Of a DNA stretch of 64,000 nt, positions 21,168-31,508 are shown piece after piece. The position numbers and the translations under genes are program-made. Under the pieces are notes generated by a model. The model searched no databases. It was not told the DNA's origin and saw only the letters and a list, made by a program, of their open reading frames with translations. This stretch comes from Vibrio aestivus. Lineage in GTDB: Bacteria > Pseudomonadota > Gammaproteobacteria > Enterobacterales > Vibrionaceae. Location of the stretch: the NCBI GenBank assembly GCA_003263845.1, contig JYJN01000021.1, positions 59,063 to 123,062 of the forward strand, given 5' to 3'. How positions within the stretch are numbered: the first letter of the stretch is position 1; each line of letters begins with the position of its first letter.

Positions 21168-22307
21168 CTAAGGCCATGTTCTGACACGAAGCGCCCCTTC
21201 TGTTAGATTATTGAACCCGCTGATTGTTGGTATCAGCTGGGCAACAACACGATTCCAACGGCTAATCGGGCTAGCGGTGACATAAACAATATCATTGGGC
21301 TCTAAGGTGAATTCAGTTCCAAGAACGAGAGCTGTTGCATCTTTGATATCTAGCTGGAAAACATTAGCCATTGTATCGGGTGCTTGATCTCCTCTAATCA
21401 CAAATACACCTGTTGCATCTGCTGATAGTTCGTTAATTCCGCCAACATTGCTAAGCGCTTCAGTGAGGCTCATTCCAGAACGGTCGATCGTTAGTAGCTG
21501 CGGATTCCTTACTTCGCCCATAACAAAGACTTTTTGATTATCATTGCGAGGGACGTGAACAATATCACCAGGTAGAAGTAATCGATTTTGCGTGAGATCT
21601 CCGCGATGGATCAGGCCGTAGAGTGATAGGCTTTGCTCTTCCCCATTTCGAGTAAGGGAAACCTGTTTCCAGTCGGCGCTCTCCGTTAATCCACCGGCTG
21701 AATTAATCGCATCTAATACAGTGAGGGGCACATTGGTAATAGGTTGTTGACCAGGTCGATTTATCTCGCCTGTGATGTAAGCTTTTTGCGAGCGAAAGGA
21801 GGCAACATTAACATCCACCTGAGGGCTCTCAATGAAGTTTTTAAGTTTGTTAGTTAGTGTTTCTCGTATTTGAGTAACTGTTTTACCTTCTACTTTTACC
21901 AGCCCAATATATGGGTAGAAAATGGAGCCATCAGTGTGCACCCAATTACCCGCTTCTTCTGAGCTTCGGTATGAGCCAGCCGGTATGGTAAGCTCTGGGT
22001 GGTCCCAGATAGTGATATTGAGGATGTCGCCGATACCAACACGGTATTCGTAGCGTTCGATCTCAGCATCTAGAGCTGGATTAGTTTGAGAAACAGTTGG
22101 TGAAGGTTTGTATCGAGATATATTTTTCGCTGTTAATGGGTAAATGTTGATATTGTGACTCTCTGCCCCTGAACTTGCATTAATGACTTCAATGTTACTG
22201 GTTGATATATGAGAGCCAGGAATGCTACATCCAGTAATAAACACAGAAATAAGTATTGAGGAAATTAATGCTCTATGCTTTCTGGTCACTTTTAGTTTGA
22301 ACATCAT
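21168..22307 (-). CDS. wza: Outer-membrane polysaccharide export lipoprotein Wza
   Basis: Wza forms the octameric outer-membrane channel for capsule or exopolysaccharide. The lipoprotein signal ends ISVFITGC. A polysaccharide-export domain follows (YRVGIGDILNITIWDHPELT), then two SLBB domains (AYITGEINRPGQQPITN, VFVMGEVRNPQLLT) and a C-terminal amphipathic region (ISRWNRVVAQLIPTISG) like the helix that forms the outer-membrane barrel. It is 379 residues, as expected. It lies 14 bases downstream of wzb and 105 bases before wzc. Confidence 0.95.
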   Translation of the reverse strand: MMFKLKVTRKHRALISSILISVFITGCSIPGSHISTSNIEVINASSGAESHNINIYPLTAKNISRYKPSPTVSQTNPALDAEIERYEYRVGIGDILNITIWDHPELTIPAGSYRSSEEAGNWVHTDGSIFYPYIGLVKVEGKTVTQIRETLTNKLKNFIESPQVDVNVASFRSQKAYITGEINRPGQQPITNVPLTVLDAINSAGGLTESADWKQVSLTRNGEEQSLSLYGLIHRGDLTQNRLLLPGDIVHVPRNDNQKVFVMGEVRNPQLLTIDRSGMSLTEALSNVGGINELSADATGVFVIRGDQAPDTMANVFQLDIKDATALVLGTEFTLEPNDIVYVTASPISRWNRVVAQLIPTISGFNNLTEGALRVRTWP

Positions 22308-22321
22308 TGTTGACCTATATC

Positions 22322-22753
22322 TTAATGTTGAAGCTTACTTGACCAAGCTTCGGCTGAGTCACTAATTAGAGAATATGTAAAATCAAACGCTTCTTTACTT
22401 TGCCTGTATGGGTCGGGTATTTCTTGTTTGATCCATTGTCCAAACAACATCGTTTTACCTCTAGCTTCAGGAGCGATATTTGTTACCGCTTCTATATGAC
22501 ATCTTTCCATGACAAGAATAAGATCTTGCTCTTTGCAAAGTGATGGAGTGAGCTGTTTTGCCACATGTCCTCTGATATCTAAACCATTATTCGCCGCAAC
22601 TTTAATAGCCATGCTATCAGCGTTTTTACCCGCTAAAGCACCTACACCTGCAGAGCTTATGTTTTTATTTGGTAGAAACTTTTTAAGCAAATGTTCGCCG
22701 GATGGTGAACGGCAAATATTACCTACACATACAACTAAAATATTATTAAACAT
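22322..22753 (-). CDS. wzb: Low-molecular-weight protein tyrosine phosphatase Wzb
   Basis: Wzb dephosphorylates Wzc and so resets the export cycle. The catalytic P-loop CVGNICRS (CX5RS pattern) lies at residues 9-16, and the acid/base aspartate is in IPDPYRQ near residue 114. It is 143 residues. First gene of the wzb-wza-wzc operon; the usual enteric order is wza-wzb-wzc. Confidence 0.94.
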   Translation of the reverse strand: MFNNILVVCVGNICRSPSGEHLLKKFLPNKNISSAGVGALAGKNADSMAIKVAANNGLDIRGHVAKQLTPSLCKEQDLILVMERCHIEAVTNIAPEARGKTMLFGQWIKQEIPDPYRQSKEAFDFTYSLISDSAEAWSSKLQH

Positions 22754-23233
22754 ATCTTTGCCTTAATTTGCCTAGTCTTTCTGCTGTGGGGTTACTCTTT
22801 AAATTGAGCTTTTTATTTATATATCTATATGATTTTAATGATTGTAACTTGGTCTTGATCACAATTAATCATGAAGATTTTCATTGTCATTGCTTTTTTT
22901 TGGGTGGATTATCCATAAATGTCATCTTTTGGTCAAAAATTAATTTATTAGAAAATGTTTTGATAGTTTTGTCATTAAGATGCTATTTGCTATTGATGAA
23001 GTTATTAATGCCCTAGATGTATTTTGTAGGGCATTTTATGCCTCTTGTGAATACTATTTGAATTCTGTTTGTTTTTCTGTTGATTAATTTGTCTGGTTTT
23101 ATTTTACTGTCTTAATGATCATTTTTTCATAATTTTAAATTTGTCTTTTTATTATTTTGAGTTTATCTTTCTTGGCGGTTAAATTTTGGGTACATTGTTT
23201 ATTAGTAGTTTGGTTCATTTAAGGAGTGGTGTA
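22754..23233. other. AT-rich divergent intergenic region wzb / yjbE
   Basis: About 480 bases, visibly much richer in A and T than the neighbours, with long T runs. It must contain promoters for wzb (minus) and yjbE (plus). A hairpin AATGCCCTA / TAGGGCATT lies at 23007-23035. An 82-codon frame at 22768 is low-complexity and has no ribosome site, so I do not call it a gene. AT-rich silenced DNA (H-NS type) would fit a polysaccharide locus; that is inference. Confidence 0.5.
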
Positions 23234-23464
23234 ATGAAAGGTTTATCAAAGATGATATTTGCTTTAATGGTATTTAGTGGTTCGGTATCAGCTCAATCCG
23301 AAAGTGTTGGCTCTGCTGCTGGCAGCGAAGCGGCAGCTGCAACGGCCGTTGGAACCATTACACCGACAGCAATAGCAACAAGTGGTGTCATCATTGCGAG
23401 TGCGGTAGTTGCTGCAAGTAGCTCTGGAACTGGCACAACAACCACGGTTGAAGTGAATAAGTAG
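23234..23464 (+). CDS. yjbE: YjbE/GfcA-like small secreted Ala/Ser/Thr-rich protein, copy 1
   Basis: A 76-residue protein. The signal peptide MKGLSKMIFALMVFSGSVSA is followed by an alanine/glycine/serine-rich segment, a hydrophobic stretch (TSGVIIASAVVAASS) and a short threonine-rich tail (GTGTTTTVEV). This is the composition of E. coli YjbE and GfcA, the first genes of the yjbEFGH and gfcABCDE exopolysaccharide operons. The start at 23234 was chosen for its AAGGAG site; an upstream in-frame ATG at 23186 lacks one. The molecular role of YjbE is not established. A hairpin separates it from yjbF. Confidence 0.75.
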   Translation: MKGLSKMIFALMVFSGSVSAQSESVGSAAGSEAAAATAVGTITPTAIATSGVIIASAVVAASSSGTGTTTTVEVNK

Positions 23465-23474
23465 TCACAATCAA

Positions 23475-23500
23475 GAAGCAACCTCTGCGGTTGCTCTTAT
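23475..23500 (+). terminator. Intercistronic hairpin between yjbE and yjbF, copy 1
   Basis: Stem AGCAACC / GGTTGCT with a five-base loop, then CTTATTGTT. Possible partial terminator; a stronger hairpin occupies the same place in the second yjb operon. Confidence 0.55.
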
Positions 23501-23537
23501 TGTTATTCATTAGATTTAACCATAAGCCCCAAATTCA

Positions 23538-24215
23538 ATGTGTAAATCCATTAAACATTCAGTTTTGTTGCTGACATTAGGTTTGGTTGGTTGCACGCAG
23601 TCTTCTCAGCACCTTATTGATTCGTTTTCATTTGCCTTAAGGGGGCATAAGCACGCAGAGATAACTCAACAGCAGATCCAAGATATACCTTATGCAACCT
23701 TACTACTTGAGTCTGGGCAAAACTCTCCCGTCCTAGTTGTTCTTGCTTGGGCAGAGCAAGGTGCGCATAACGCATCACCTGCATTGAAATGGTTATCTGC
23801 AAAGAATGAATTGATTGTGACCCAGGACGGACGCGTGGTTAAAACAATTGGCTTAGACGGGGTAAATTCCATTTCGATCTTAAGCGAAGACCGTGACCCT
23901 TTAGCTATGGGATTGCACTTAGAAGCTACACCTAAAACATGGAGTTACCAGTTAAGTTGGAGCCCAGGCTATCACATGCATTATCACGCTCATTCAACAC
24001 TCAGTGTGCATGGAAAAGTAATTAAGTCTCTGCCGTTTGGTGAACAGTCGCTTATACATGTTTCGGAAATTGTTGATATTCCTCTCATATCTAAGCAGTT
24101 GAGTAACGAGTATTGGCTGCATCCAGTGACTGGAAATGTAGTTGCTAGTGTACAAACGCCTGCACCAGGCATGCAGCCATTGACTATCTATGTGGCTAAG
24201 CCTTTTGGAGAGTAG
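23538..24215 (+). CDS. yjbF: YjbF/GfcB-family lipoprotein, copy 1
   Basis: A 225-residue protein with lipoprotein signal MCKSIKHSVLLLTLGLVGC (lipobox LVGC). The middle part (ITQQQIQDIPYATLLLESG, DGRVVKTIGLDGVN, WLHPVTGNVVAS) has the pattern of the YjbF/GfcB group 4 capsule lipoprotein family. These proteins are needed for exopolysaccharide or group 4 capsule production; the biochemical role is unclear. It lies 3 bases before yjbG. A clear diverged counterpart is at 32294-32980. Confidence 0.85.
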   Translation: MCKSIKHSVLLLTLGLVGCTQSSQHLIDSFSFALRGHKHAEITQQQIQDIPYATLLLESGQNSPVLVVLAWAEQGAHNASPALKWLSAKNELIVTQDGRVVKTIGLDGVNSISILSEDRDPLAMGLHLEATPKTWSYQLSWSPGYHMHYHAHSTLSVHGKVIKSLPFGEQSLIHVSEIVDIPLISKQLSNEYWLHPVTGNVVASVQTPAPGMQPLTIYVAKPFGE

Positions 24216-24218
24216 AAA

Positions 24219-24986
24219 GTGATTTGCCGTCTATCTCCAATCGGAGTTATTTTAATTTTATTAGCGACCTTTCAATGCCAAGCTGAACCAGTAGCTTCTA
24301 TCTCTACGACTCACAGTCACTTACCGAATATTACTCTCCATTATGATCAAGCGCCTAGAGTCAATTCAATCATCAAAGGGGCTCTTGAGCATTACAATTT
24401 AAGTACTCTGGAAGTGGATTGGTTCCAGTCTGCTTTGTTTCAAATAAGCTCTGATTTTGTTCTTGAAGAGTCCGTGCTTCAACTGGTTTCTCAGCAATGG
24501 CAGCTTTCGGAAACAAGAGAGAAACAATACTGGCGCAGTTTACTAACGCATGTTGAAGCATGGACGTTTCTAGAGCGAGTTTCCTATCCACTAGACCCCG
24601 ACTTTACACGAGTTACGCCACTGATGAACCCAAGATTGCGAGGGGAATTTCACCTTTCATTACTGCCAACTAGAGAGCGTGTGTGGTTACTGGGTTACGT
24701 TTCTAAGCAACAGGAAGTAGACTGGAAGCCAAGACTGAGTGCACGAGAATATTTAGAGCGAGATAGTGCCGTAAAAGGTAGCCTGAGCTACGTTTGGGTG
24801 ATTCAGCCAAATGGTGTAGTGGAACGACATCCAATCGCTTATTGGAATCATCAATATAAGGCAATTGCACCGGGGGCTATTATCTATGTCCCTATTCCAG
24901 AGGCTAAGACCGCAGACGAAAGGCTATTGCCATTCGATGACGTAAACAGCGCCGTGATAGCACTACTCCAAAATAGGGTCCCATAA
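24219..24986 (+). CDS. yjbG: YjbG/GfcC-family periplasmic protein, copy 1
   Basis: A 255-residue protein. The GTG start gives the signal peptide MICRLSPIGVILILLATFQCQA. The family signature LSYVWVIQPNGVVERHPIAYWNHQ and the terminal segment APGAIIYVPIP match the capsule biosynthesis GfcC family, whose structure has beta-grasp folds similar to those of Wza. It probably acts in the periplasm alongside the export channel. Its stop overlaps the yjbH start. Counterpart at 31509-32285. Confidence 0.85.
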   Translation: MICRLSPIGVILILLATFQCQAEPVASISTTHSHLPNITLHYDQAPRVNSIIKGALEHYNLSTLEVDWFQSALFQISSDFVLEESVLQLVSQQWQLSETREKQYWRSLLTHVEAWTFLERVSYPLDPDFTRVTPLMNPRLRGEFHLSLLPTRERVWLLGYVSKQQEVDWKPRLSAREYLERDSAVKGSLSYVWVIQPNGVVERHPIAYWNHQYKAIAPGAIIYVPIPEAKTADERLLPFDDVNSAVIALLQNRVP

Positions 24987-27165
24987 TGAAAGTTATATAT
25001 TCAGGGGCCAAGGCAGTGATGGCTTTTGGCCTTGTATCCACATGTGTCGATTTTGCACAGGCAGGGGAGCTAAATGAGCCTGTACCCTTACGTTCTTACA
25101 GTGATTTTGGTGGTGTCGGTTTGATGCAAATGCCGACAGCTCGAATGATGGATGAAGGCAGTTTTCGGTATCCATTACCAACAACAGCGAGTACCTACAC
25201 TACAATGCAACTATGCAGCTTTTCTCGTGGTTTGAAGCGACAATGCGCTACACACAGTTGCACGATATCCTCCACAGTAATAGCCCTGATTTTAGCGGAG
25301 ATACGAAATACACGGATAAATCGGTCGATGCCAAAATACGTTTAATTGAGGAAAGTTACTGGCTACCTGACGTATCCATTGGAATTCGAGATTTTGGTGG
25401 TACAGGCCTTTTTGATGGAGAGTACCTAGTTGCTAATAAGCAGTTTGGTTCATTCGATGTTGCTTTAGGTATTGGCTGGGGCTATCTGGGAAATCGAGCG
25501 AATTTATCGGGCTCCAAACAAATCAGTGACGATTGCGGCAGAGATACAAGTTATCGTGGTAGTGGCGGCAAAATTGACTTTGGTCGCATGTTTATGGGGT
25601 GTACTTCTCTTTTTGGAGGGGTTGAATATCAAACACCATATCAACCATTACGCCTTAAGTTAGAGTACGACGGTAACGACTATCAAAGTGATCGGCCAGC
25701 AGTTCATGCTGGCATCGATATGACGCCCAAAACACCTTGGAATGTTGGTGCGGTATACAGTGTGTCGGATTGGGCAGATCTTCGTATTAGTTATGAACGC
25801 GGTACAACACTAACAGCAGGTATTAGCTTAGCGACAAACTTGGCGACATTGAAGCCAAGCTGGGTTGACGAGCCTAGGCCGAATTACCAGCCGACTAGTA
25901 AGAAGTCAGAGTTGAGCGACGACAAGTGGCAAAAGCTCGTTAATGATGTCGCTGATATTGCTGGGTACTCTGATGTTGAGATTTATCAAGGGACCAGCTC
26001 TGTGACGGTAAGGGGAGAGCCAACCAAGTATCGTGATTTAGATGAAACGCACTATCGCACGGCATTACTACTTGCCAACAGTGGACTTGACGTCAGCCAT
26101 TACCATATCGTCGACACGAATAATCATCAAGGAATGCAAGAAACGGCGGTAGATGCCTTAGCATTTCAAAGGGTGGCTGACTATGATTACCCAGGCGCTG
26201 TTTTCGACGACGCTAAATCGTCGTCTGGAAGTACTTACGTCGAAGGCATGAAAAAAGGCGAGCAAAAGGAAGCGTTTAGCTTTGGACTTTCACCCGTGCT
26301 ACAGCAGTCTTTTGGTGGGGCAGAAAATTTTTACCTGTATGCTTTGGGTGTGAGTGCCAGTGGGAGTTATGACTTCAATAATAATTGGCAAACCTCAGGA
26401 GCGATTTATGCTAACTTCATTGATAACTACGATAAGTTTAATTTCACGGTACCGCCTGACGGCACTGATTTAAAACGAGTCAGAACACTTTCTAGGCAGT
26501 ATTACGACCAGTTTTTGCGGCTGGATAATTTACAGTTAACGCACTTTAATCACCATGCGAGTAGTGTTTACAGCCAAGCTTATGGTGGTTACCTTGAAGC
26601 TATGTTTGCAGGTGCGGGCACCGAATGGCTATATCGACCTTACGGAAAAAAGTGGGCTATTGGGACAGACGTCAACTACGTAGTTCAACGCGATCCGGAC
26701 AGTGCGTTCGGCTTGTTTTCAGAAGAACAGCACTATGATGATCAAACCGGGCGCTACTATCGAGTACAGACTGGGACCGTGACAGGTCACGCCACATTAT
26801 ATTGGCAGCCTCAATTTTGGTCGTTGTTTGACGATACTCTGTTTAAGGTCAGTGCGGGCCGTTATCTATCCGAAGACATCGGCATGACCGTCGACTTCTC
26901 AAAACAATTTGATAGTGGTGTGATTGCTGGAGCGTTCGCTACAAAAACAGATCTGTCGGCAGAAGAATTTGGTGAAGGTAGTTTCTCCAAAGGCTTCTAT
27001 ATCTCTGTTCCGCTCGACTTGATGACGGCACGACCTAGTCGAGAGCGAGCAACGATCTCTTGGTTGCCTCTACAGCGAGATGGAGGTCAAATGTTAGTGC
27101 GCCAGTACCATTTATTCGATATGACGGATATACGTTCCCCTTGGGCTCTCAGACCTTCTCGCTAA
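24986..27165 (+). CDS. yjbH: YjbH/GfcD-family outer-membrane protein, copy 1 (frameshifted as sequenced)
   Basis: Large predicted outer-membrane barrel protein of the YjbH family. Signal peptide MKVIYSGAKAVMAFGLVSTCVDFAQA; the N-terminal block YSDFGGVGLMQMPTARMMDEG is characteristic. The frame breaks near 25168, where restoring one T in a T run rejoins it. Further blocks are SIGIRDFGGTGLFDGEYLVA, PSWVDEPRPNY and the terminal MLVRQYHLFDMTDIR-type region. Total about 726 residues. In E. coli it belongs to an exopolysaccharide operon; proposed roles include polysaccharide secretion through the outer membrane. Counterpart at 29259-31506. Confidence 0.85.
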
Positions 27166-27173
27166 TTCATTTT

Positions 27174-27222
27174 TAGACACGCTTCATAATTACATGTCAT
27201 TGATTCTGAAGCGTTTCTTTTT
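27174..27222 (+). terminator. Terminator of the first yjbEFGH operon
   Basis: Arms ACGCTTCA (27179) and TGAAGCGT (27207), extended by AGA/TCT with one mismatch, followed by CTTTTTCC. The loop is long (20 bases), so strength is uncertain. Confidence 0.55.
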
Positions 27223-27400
27223 CCTTGGTACGACATCGCAAACAAAGATAATAGTAAGGGAGGCAGTCACATTTCAGGCTGTTGTCGTAGTCAGTTCATT
27301 TAATCTAAGCTAACTTTAATAAAAGTAACTTCAAGAGTACGTACTTTTTCTCCGATTAATTCGATTTCTAAGGGCTAACTAGCCAATGGAGGGATGATTT

Positions 27401-28057
27401 GTGTCGTTTGTAAAAGTCAGCTTTGGTCTATTTGTATCCTTATTAATCCTGGGTTGTGTTCATAGTAATGGTGACACTTATTTAGCGAGTAAGCACCCAG
27501 ATATTAATTATGAGTTCTTAGGCGTTCCTCTACTCTTTTCAGGCTATGGTTCTAGCGTGCCTATTACGTCGAGTTTGAGCTTAACTGCGGCGCACGTCGC
27601 CATTCTTGGTTATGATGAGGTCATTGCTTACCACCCTCATTGTGATATTGCGATTATTGAAACTAATAATGCAGGATTGGATGTCCAGAATACGGGCTTG
27701 GTCTATCAAGGTGAACCGGTTTTCACCTATGGTGTCGATGCTTCAGGCAATGTCCTGACCAGTGAAGGGAAGTACTTCCTTGATTTGAAGTTTATTAACC
27801 TAGGAAAATATGCGGAATGTCCGTTGAGTATCACCGATGCACCGATACAAGGTGGGATGAGTGGAGGGGCGGCAATTAATAACTCGGGAGAGCTTGTTGG
27901 TATAATTACCGCCATTGCCAATCAGAAGAGCACACGTTTAACAAGTGGTGAGGTGCTTGATATTGAGCGTATGAGCATTTTTGTTTCTACGGCTTACATC
28001 AAGCCATGGCTTGAATCTGAGATTGCTCTATACAATGAAAGTTTGGATTTACCCTGA
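27401..28057 (+). CDS. Trypsin-like serine protease lipoprotein
   Basis: A 218-residue protein with a lipoprotein signal (VSLLILGC, cysteine 19) and a chymotrypsin/DegP-type protease domain. The probable triad is His65 in LTAAHV, Asp82 in HCDIAII and Ser154 in GGMSGGA, all in the right order and spacing. There is no PDZ domain, so it is shorter than DegP. GTG start after a GGAGGG site. It lies 235 bases downstream of yjbH and convergent with epmA. The substrate is unknown; a role in processing or quality control of the neighbouring outer-membrane or export proteins is only inference from position. Confidence 0.82.
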   Translation: MSFVKVSFGLFVSLLILGCVHSNGDTYLASKHPDINYEFLGVPLLFSGYGSSVPITSSLSLTAAHVAILGYDEVIAYHPHCDIAIIETNNAGLDVQNTGLVYQGEPVFTYGVDASGNVLTSEGKYFLDLKFINLGKYAECPLSITDAPIQGGMSGGAAINNSGELVGIITAIANQKSTRLTSGEVLDIERMSIFVSTAYIKPWLESEIALYNESLDLP

Positions 28058-28082
28058 CTTTACTCCTCTTATCAAAAAGTAT

Positions 28083-29053
28083 TTAGGCTCTAGGAAACGC
28101 AAAAGCAGTGACTTGCTCAATATGGTTGCAACCCAGAGCCAGCATCACTAATCTGTCTATTCCAAGTGCTACACCTGCGCAAGGTGGGAGACCGTTTTCA
28201 AGCGCTTGAATTAGGTGATGATCGACAGGTTGAGCATCTAACCCTATTTCTAGTCTTGTTTTATTATCATTTTCGAAGCGCGCTAACTGCTCCTGAGCAT
28301 CGTCTAATTCATGAAATCCATTCGCGAGTTCAATACCTTTGAAATAGACTTCAAAGCGGTCAGCGACTCGAGGATCATCTTGGTTAATTCTCGCTAAAGC
28401 AGCCTGTAATGCCGGAAAGTTGTAGACAAAAACCGGGAATTCTTGGCCGATTTTAGCTCAATGCCAATGCTAAATAACAGTTGAAGCAGAGTGTCTCTAT
28501 CTTGTTCGGGATCTGCAATATCACTAAGGTTGAGTTTGTGCGCGCAGGCTTTTAGTTCTGCCATGGTTGCTTCCAATGGACAAACGCCCAGCACAGATTT
28601 AAAGGCTTGCTGATAAGTCATGCGGGTAGCATCTTTGCATTCGAGCACCAACTTCAGTAGATCGTTCATTTCATCCATGAGATCATGATGATCAAAGTTC
28701 ACTCGATACCATTCGAGCATAGAGAATTCGGGGTTGTGATTCCTGCCACTCTCTTCATTTCGAAACGCTTTACTGATTTGGAAAATGGAACCGCTACCTG
28801 CTGCCAATAGTCGCTTCATGTGAAATTCTGGACTTGTCATAAGGTACAGCTGTTGACCATTCGCATAGCCAGGGCCGACAAAATTGGTTTGGAAAGTATG
28901 TAGGTGAATATCTGTCACAGTCGCATGGCTAAGCGCTGGTGTATCGACTTCCATTACGTCTCTATCAACAAAGAAAGTGCGAACTCTATTTATGATTTGA
29001 GAGCGTTTTTTAAGAACATTAATTGAAGCGCTAGGTTGCCAGTTTGAGTGCAT
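28083..29053 (-). CDS. epmA: Elongation factor P (R)-beta-lysine ligase EpmA (frameshifted as sequenced)
   Basis: EpmA (PoxA/GenX/YjeA), a paralogue of class II lysyl-tRNA synthetase, attaches beta-lysine to EF-P so that ribosomes pass polyproline stretches. It starts [20 protein letters not shown]. Class II motif 2 is [20 protein letters not shown] and motif 3 is [15 protein letters not shown] near the C-terminus, ending AFAFPRA. The frame breaks near 28450. The N-terminal anticodon-binding domain of LysRS is absent, as expected for EpmA. About 323 residues. An in-frame ATG at 29095 would add a non-family extension. Confidence 0.93.
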
Positions 29054-29190
29054 GTTTGTTGATTCCCAAAGTAAGAAAGCGAGTAGATAGTACAATATCT
29101 TTTCTAATAATCTATCTAAATCAAAAATCGTCGAATCACAGTACAGTTGGTAGCTTCAGCTCGATAGACTGAACTAGTCATAACACAGGC

Positions 29191-29225
29191 AATAAAAAGC
29201 CCCTAAATCAAAAGTTAGGGGCTTT
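29191..29225 (-). terminator. Terminator of the second yjbEFGH operon
   Basis: Eleven-base stem AAAGCCCCTAA / TTAGGGGCTTT, followed on the minus strand by TTTTTATT, 34 bases past the yjbH copy 2 stop. Confidence 0.9.
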
Positions 29226-29258
29226 AACAGAGTTCATATTTGCTTTAGCTGTTCAGGT

Positions 29259-31506
29259 TTAAGGGCTAATGGGTCTTTGATACCATTGTGACCGAACATC
29301 TGTTTTCTCGAACAAGTAGTGTTGTCTTTGTAGCATTTGACCACCATCACGAGTGATCGGCTCCCAACTCACATATGCACGATTAGTACTTGGTTTAACG
29401 GTCATTAGATCGAACGGTACAGAGATATAGAAGCCTTTGTTGTAGCTGCCTTCACCATATTCTTCAGCGGTTAAGTCTGTGAGTGTCGCATAAGCACCGA
29501 CAGTGACACCAGACTTAAACTGCTTCGAGAAATCAACGCGTGCACCGATGTCTCCTCCCAAGAACTTGCCTGCACTCACTTTGAATAAAGTGCTATCAAG
29601 GAAACCCCACTCCGGCATATAGTAAGTCGTCAGATGACCAGTTGTACCTTTATTAAGTACGTAAGCACGACATGACGCAGGGGAAATGACGCATGAGTCC
29701 GAGTTAGGATCTGCGCCTTCGTAATAGTAGTAGTCTTCACTAAACACCCCAAACCAAGAGTCTGGGTCGCGCTGGCTAATGTAATTTAGGTCCACGCCTA
29801 AAGCCCAGTTGCTATCCATTGGTCGATAGAGAACTTCACCACCGACACCAGCAAACATCATCTCTAAGTAACCGCCGTAAGCTTGAGTATAAAGAGCTTC
29901 GTAAGGCTGTTCGAACCAAGTCAGTTGAAGGTGGTTTAAACGAACAGGGTTATCATGCACATAGCTTCTAAACATAGTTCGCACGCGCGGTGTCGATTCA
30001 TTTCGAACATGTGGAGATTCTGGGCTATCGGTCCCGTAATTAAATTTATCGTAGTTATCGAATAGGTTGAAGTAGATAGATCCACCAAGCTCCAACTTAT
30101 CAGTAATCCAGATATTCGAATTGGCATTAATGCTAAATGATAAAGATAGAATGCTTCAGGGCCCCCAAGACTTTGTTTCAAAGTTGGTGAAAAGTTGTAG
30201 TCCCATCGCTGCTTAGAGTTTGCTACTTCTTTGCCTTTCTGAGTGCGGGGCTCTGTACTTTGGTAAGCGTCGCTTATATCGCTATCGATAGACATAAAGT
30301 TTGCCGCATTAACGTAGGTATTTCGGTCAATGCTGGTTTCTTTCATATCCATACCATTTCGCTGTTCAATAACACGAAATTCTTTTACAGATTCGCCGGA
30401 AACTTCATGCAAAATAGCGGCGGTGCGATCAAGGGCTTCACCTCTATCGCGATATTTCTTCTGCTCGCCTGTAATTGTGATGACAGTATCTTCGGTTGTA
30501 ATGGTATTTCTTTCGTAACCAGCATTGCTTTCAATTTCTTGAGAAACAATCCGCCAGTTTGGGCCCTCGTTCCCTTCAAAATTTGCTGGCTCCATGACGA
30601 CCGCTTTGCGTGGCTGATCGCGTCGCGGCATTTCAATGTCATCGAAGTTTGTATAAACATTCACACCCAATGTTAGGGTATTTCCACGTTGATAGCTGAC
30701 TTTAACGTCGCCCCAATCTCCCATGCGGTAGTTGGCACCAAAGTTCCAACGAGTATGTTGAGTCATGTCTTTAGGATTAGGGTTTCGGGCAGTTTCCTTG
30801 GTGGGAAAATCATCACTATAATCATTGCCTTCAAACTCAAGTTTGAGTCTCAGTGGCTTGAAAGGAGTTTGGTACTCAACTCCGCCGAATAGTGCGGTTG
30901 GCCCTTTGAACCAATATTGGAAGTCGGCAGTGCTCCTTCATCTTTAGGACCTTTTTGACGATCACAATATTCAGCTTTCAAGCTACAAAAAGGATTTTGA
31001 AAGTCATCACTTTGACCTAAATAGCCCCAGCCGACCCCAAGGGTAAAGTCTAAGTTGCCAAATCGTTTCGTAGCAGCAATGTACTCGCCATCAAATTTGG
31101 CTGACCCGCCAAAATCTCTGACTCCAATAGACGTTTCTGGTATCCAATAACTTTCTTCTAGTAAACGGAATTTGAAGTCAATCCCCTTATCTGTATAGAT
31201 ATTGTCGCCACTATATTCTGGATTCGGGTTAAACAATACATCGGGAATGCGGGTATATCGAATTGTCGTTTCCATCCATGGCATTAACTGTATAGAGGCG
31301 GAGTAATGGTGATAGTCAGCATTCCAATTACCACCAGCATTAAATTCGCCATGTGCAGCCATACGGCCAGTGGGAGTTTGAATCAAGCCAGTGCCACCAA
31401 AATCAGTTTGAGAGACTTTCCAGTTATAGTCAGAGCTTGCAGTCGCATAACCACTACAAGCTAATGTTACCGAGGCTAGTGCAAGGTTAAAATATGATTT
31501 GGTCAT
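29259..31506 (-). CDS. yjbH: YjbH/GfcD-family outer-membrane protein, copy 2 (frameshifted as sequenced)
   Basis: Second YjbH, diverged from the copy at 24986 but with the same blocks in the same order. These are YNWKVSQTDFGGTGLIQTPTG, TSIGVRDFGGSAKFDGEYIA, QPRKAVVMEP and the C-terminal QMLQRQHYLFEKTDVRSQW. The signal peptide begins MTKSYFNLALASVTLACSGYA. There are two breaks, near 30800-30860 and near 30090. About 748 residues when joined. It has an extra glycine/cysteine-rich loop (FCSLKAEYCDRQ) relative to copy 1. Same proposed role in polysaccharide secretion; a different partner polymer is plausible. Confidence 0.85.
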
Positions 31507-31508
31507 TG

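Noticed and set aside
22768..23016. 82-codon plus-strand frame in the wzb/yjbE gap
   Set aside because: AT-driven Leu/Ile/Phe composition, no ribosome site, no domain; likely chance in AT-rich DNA.
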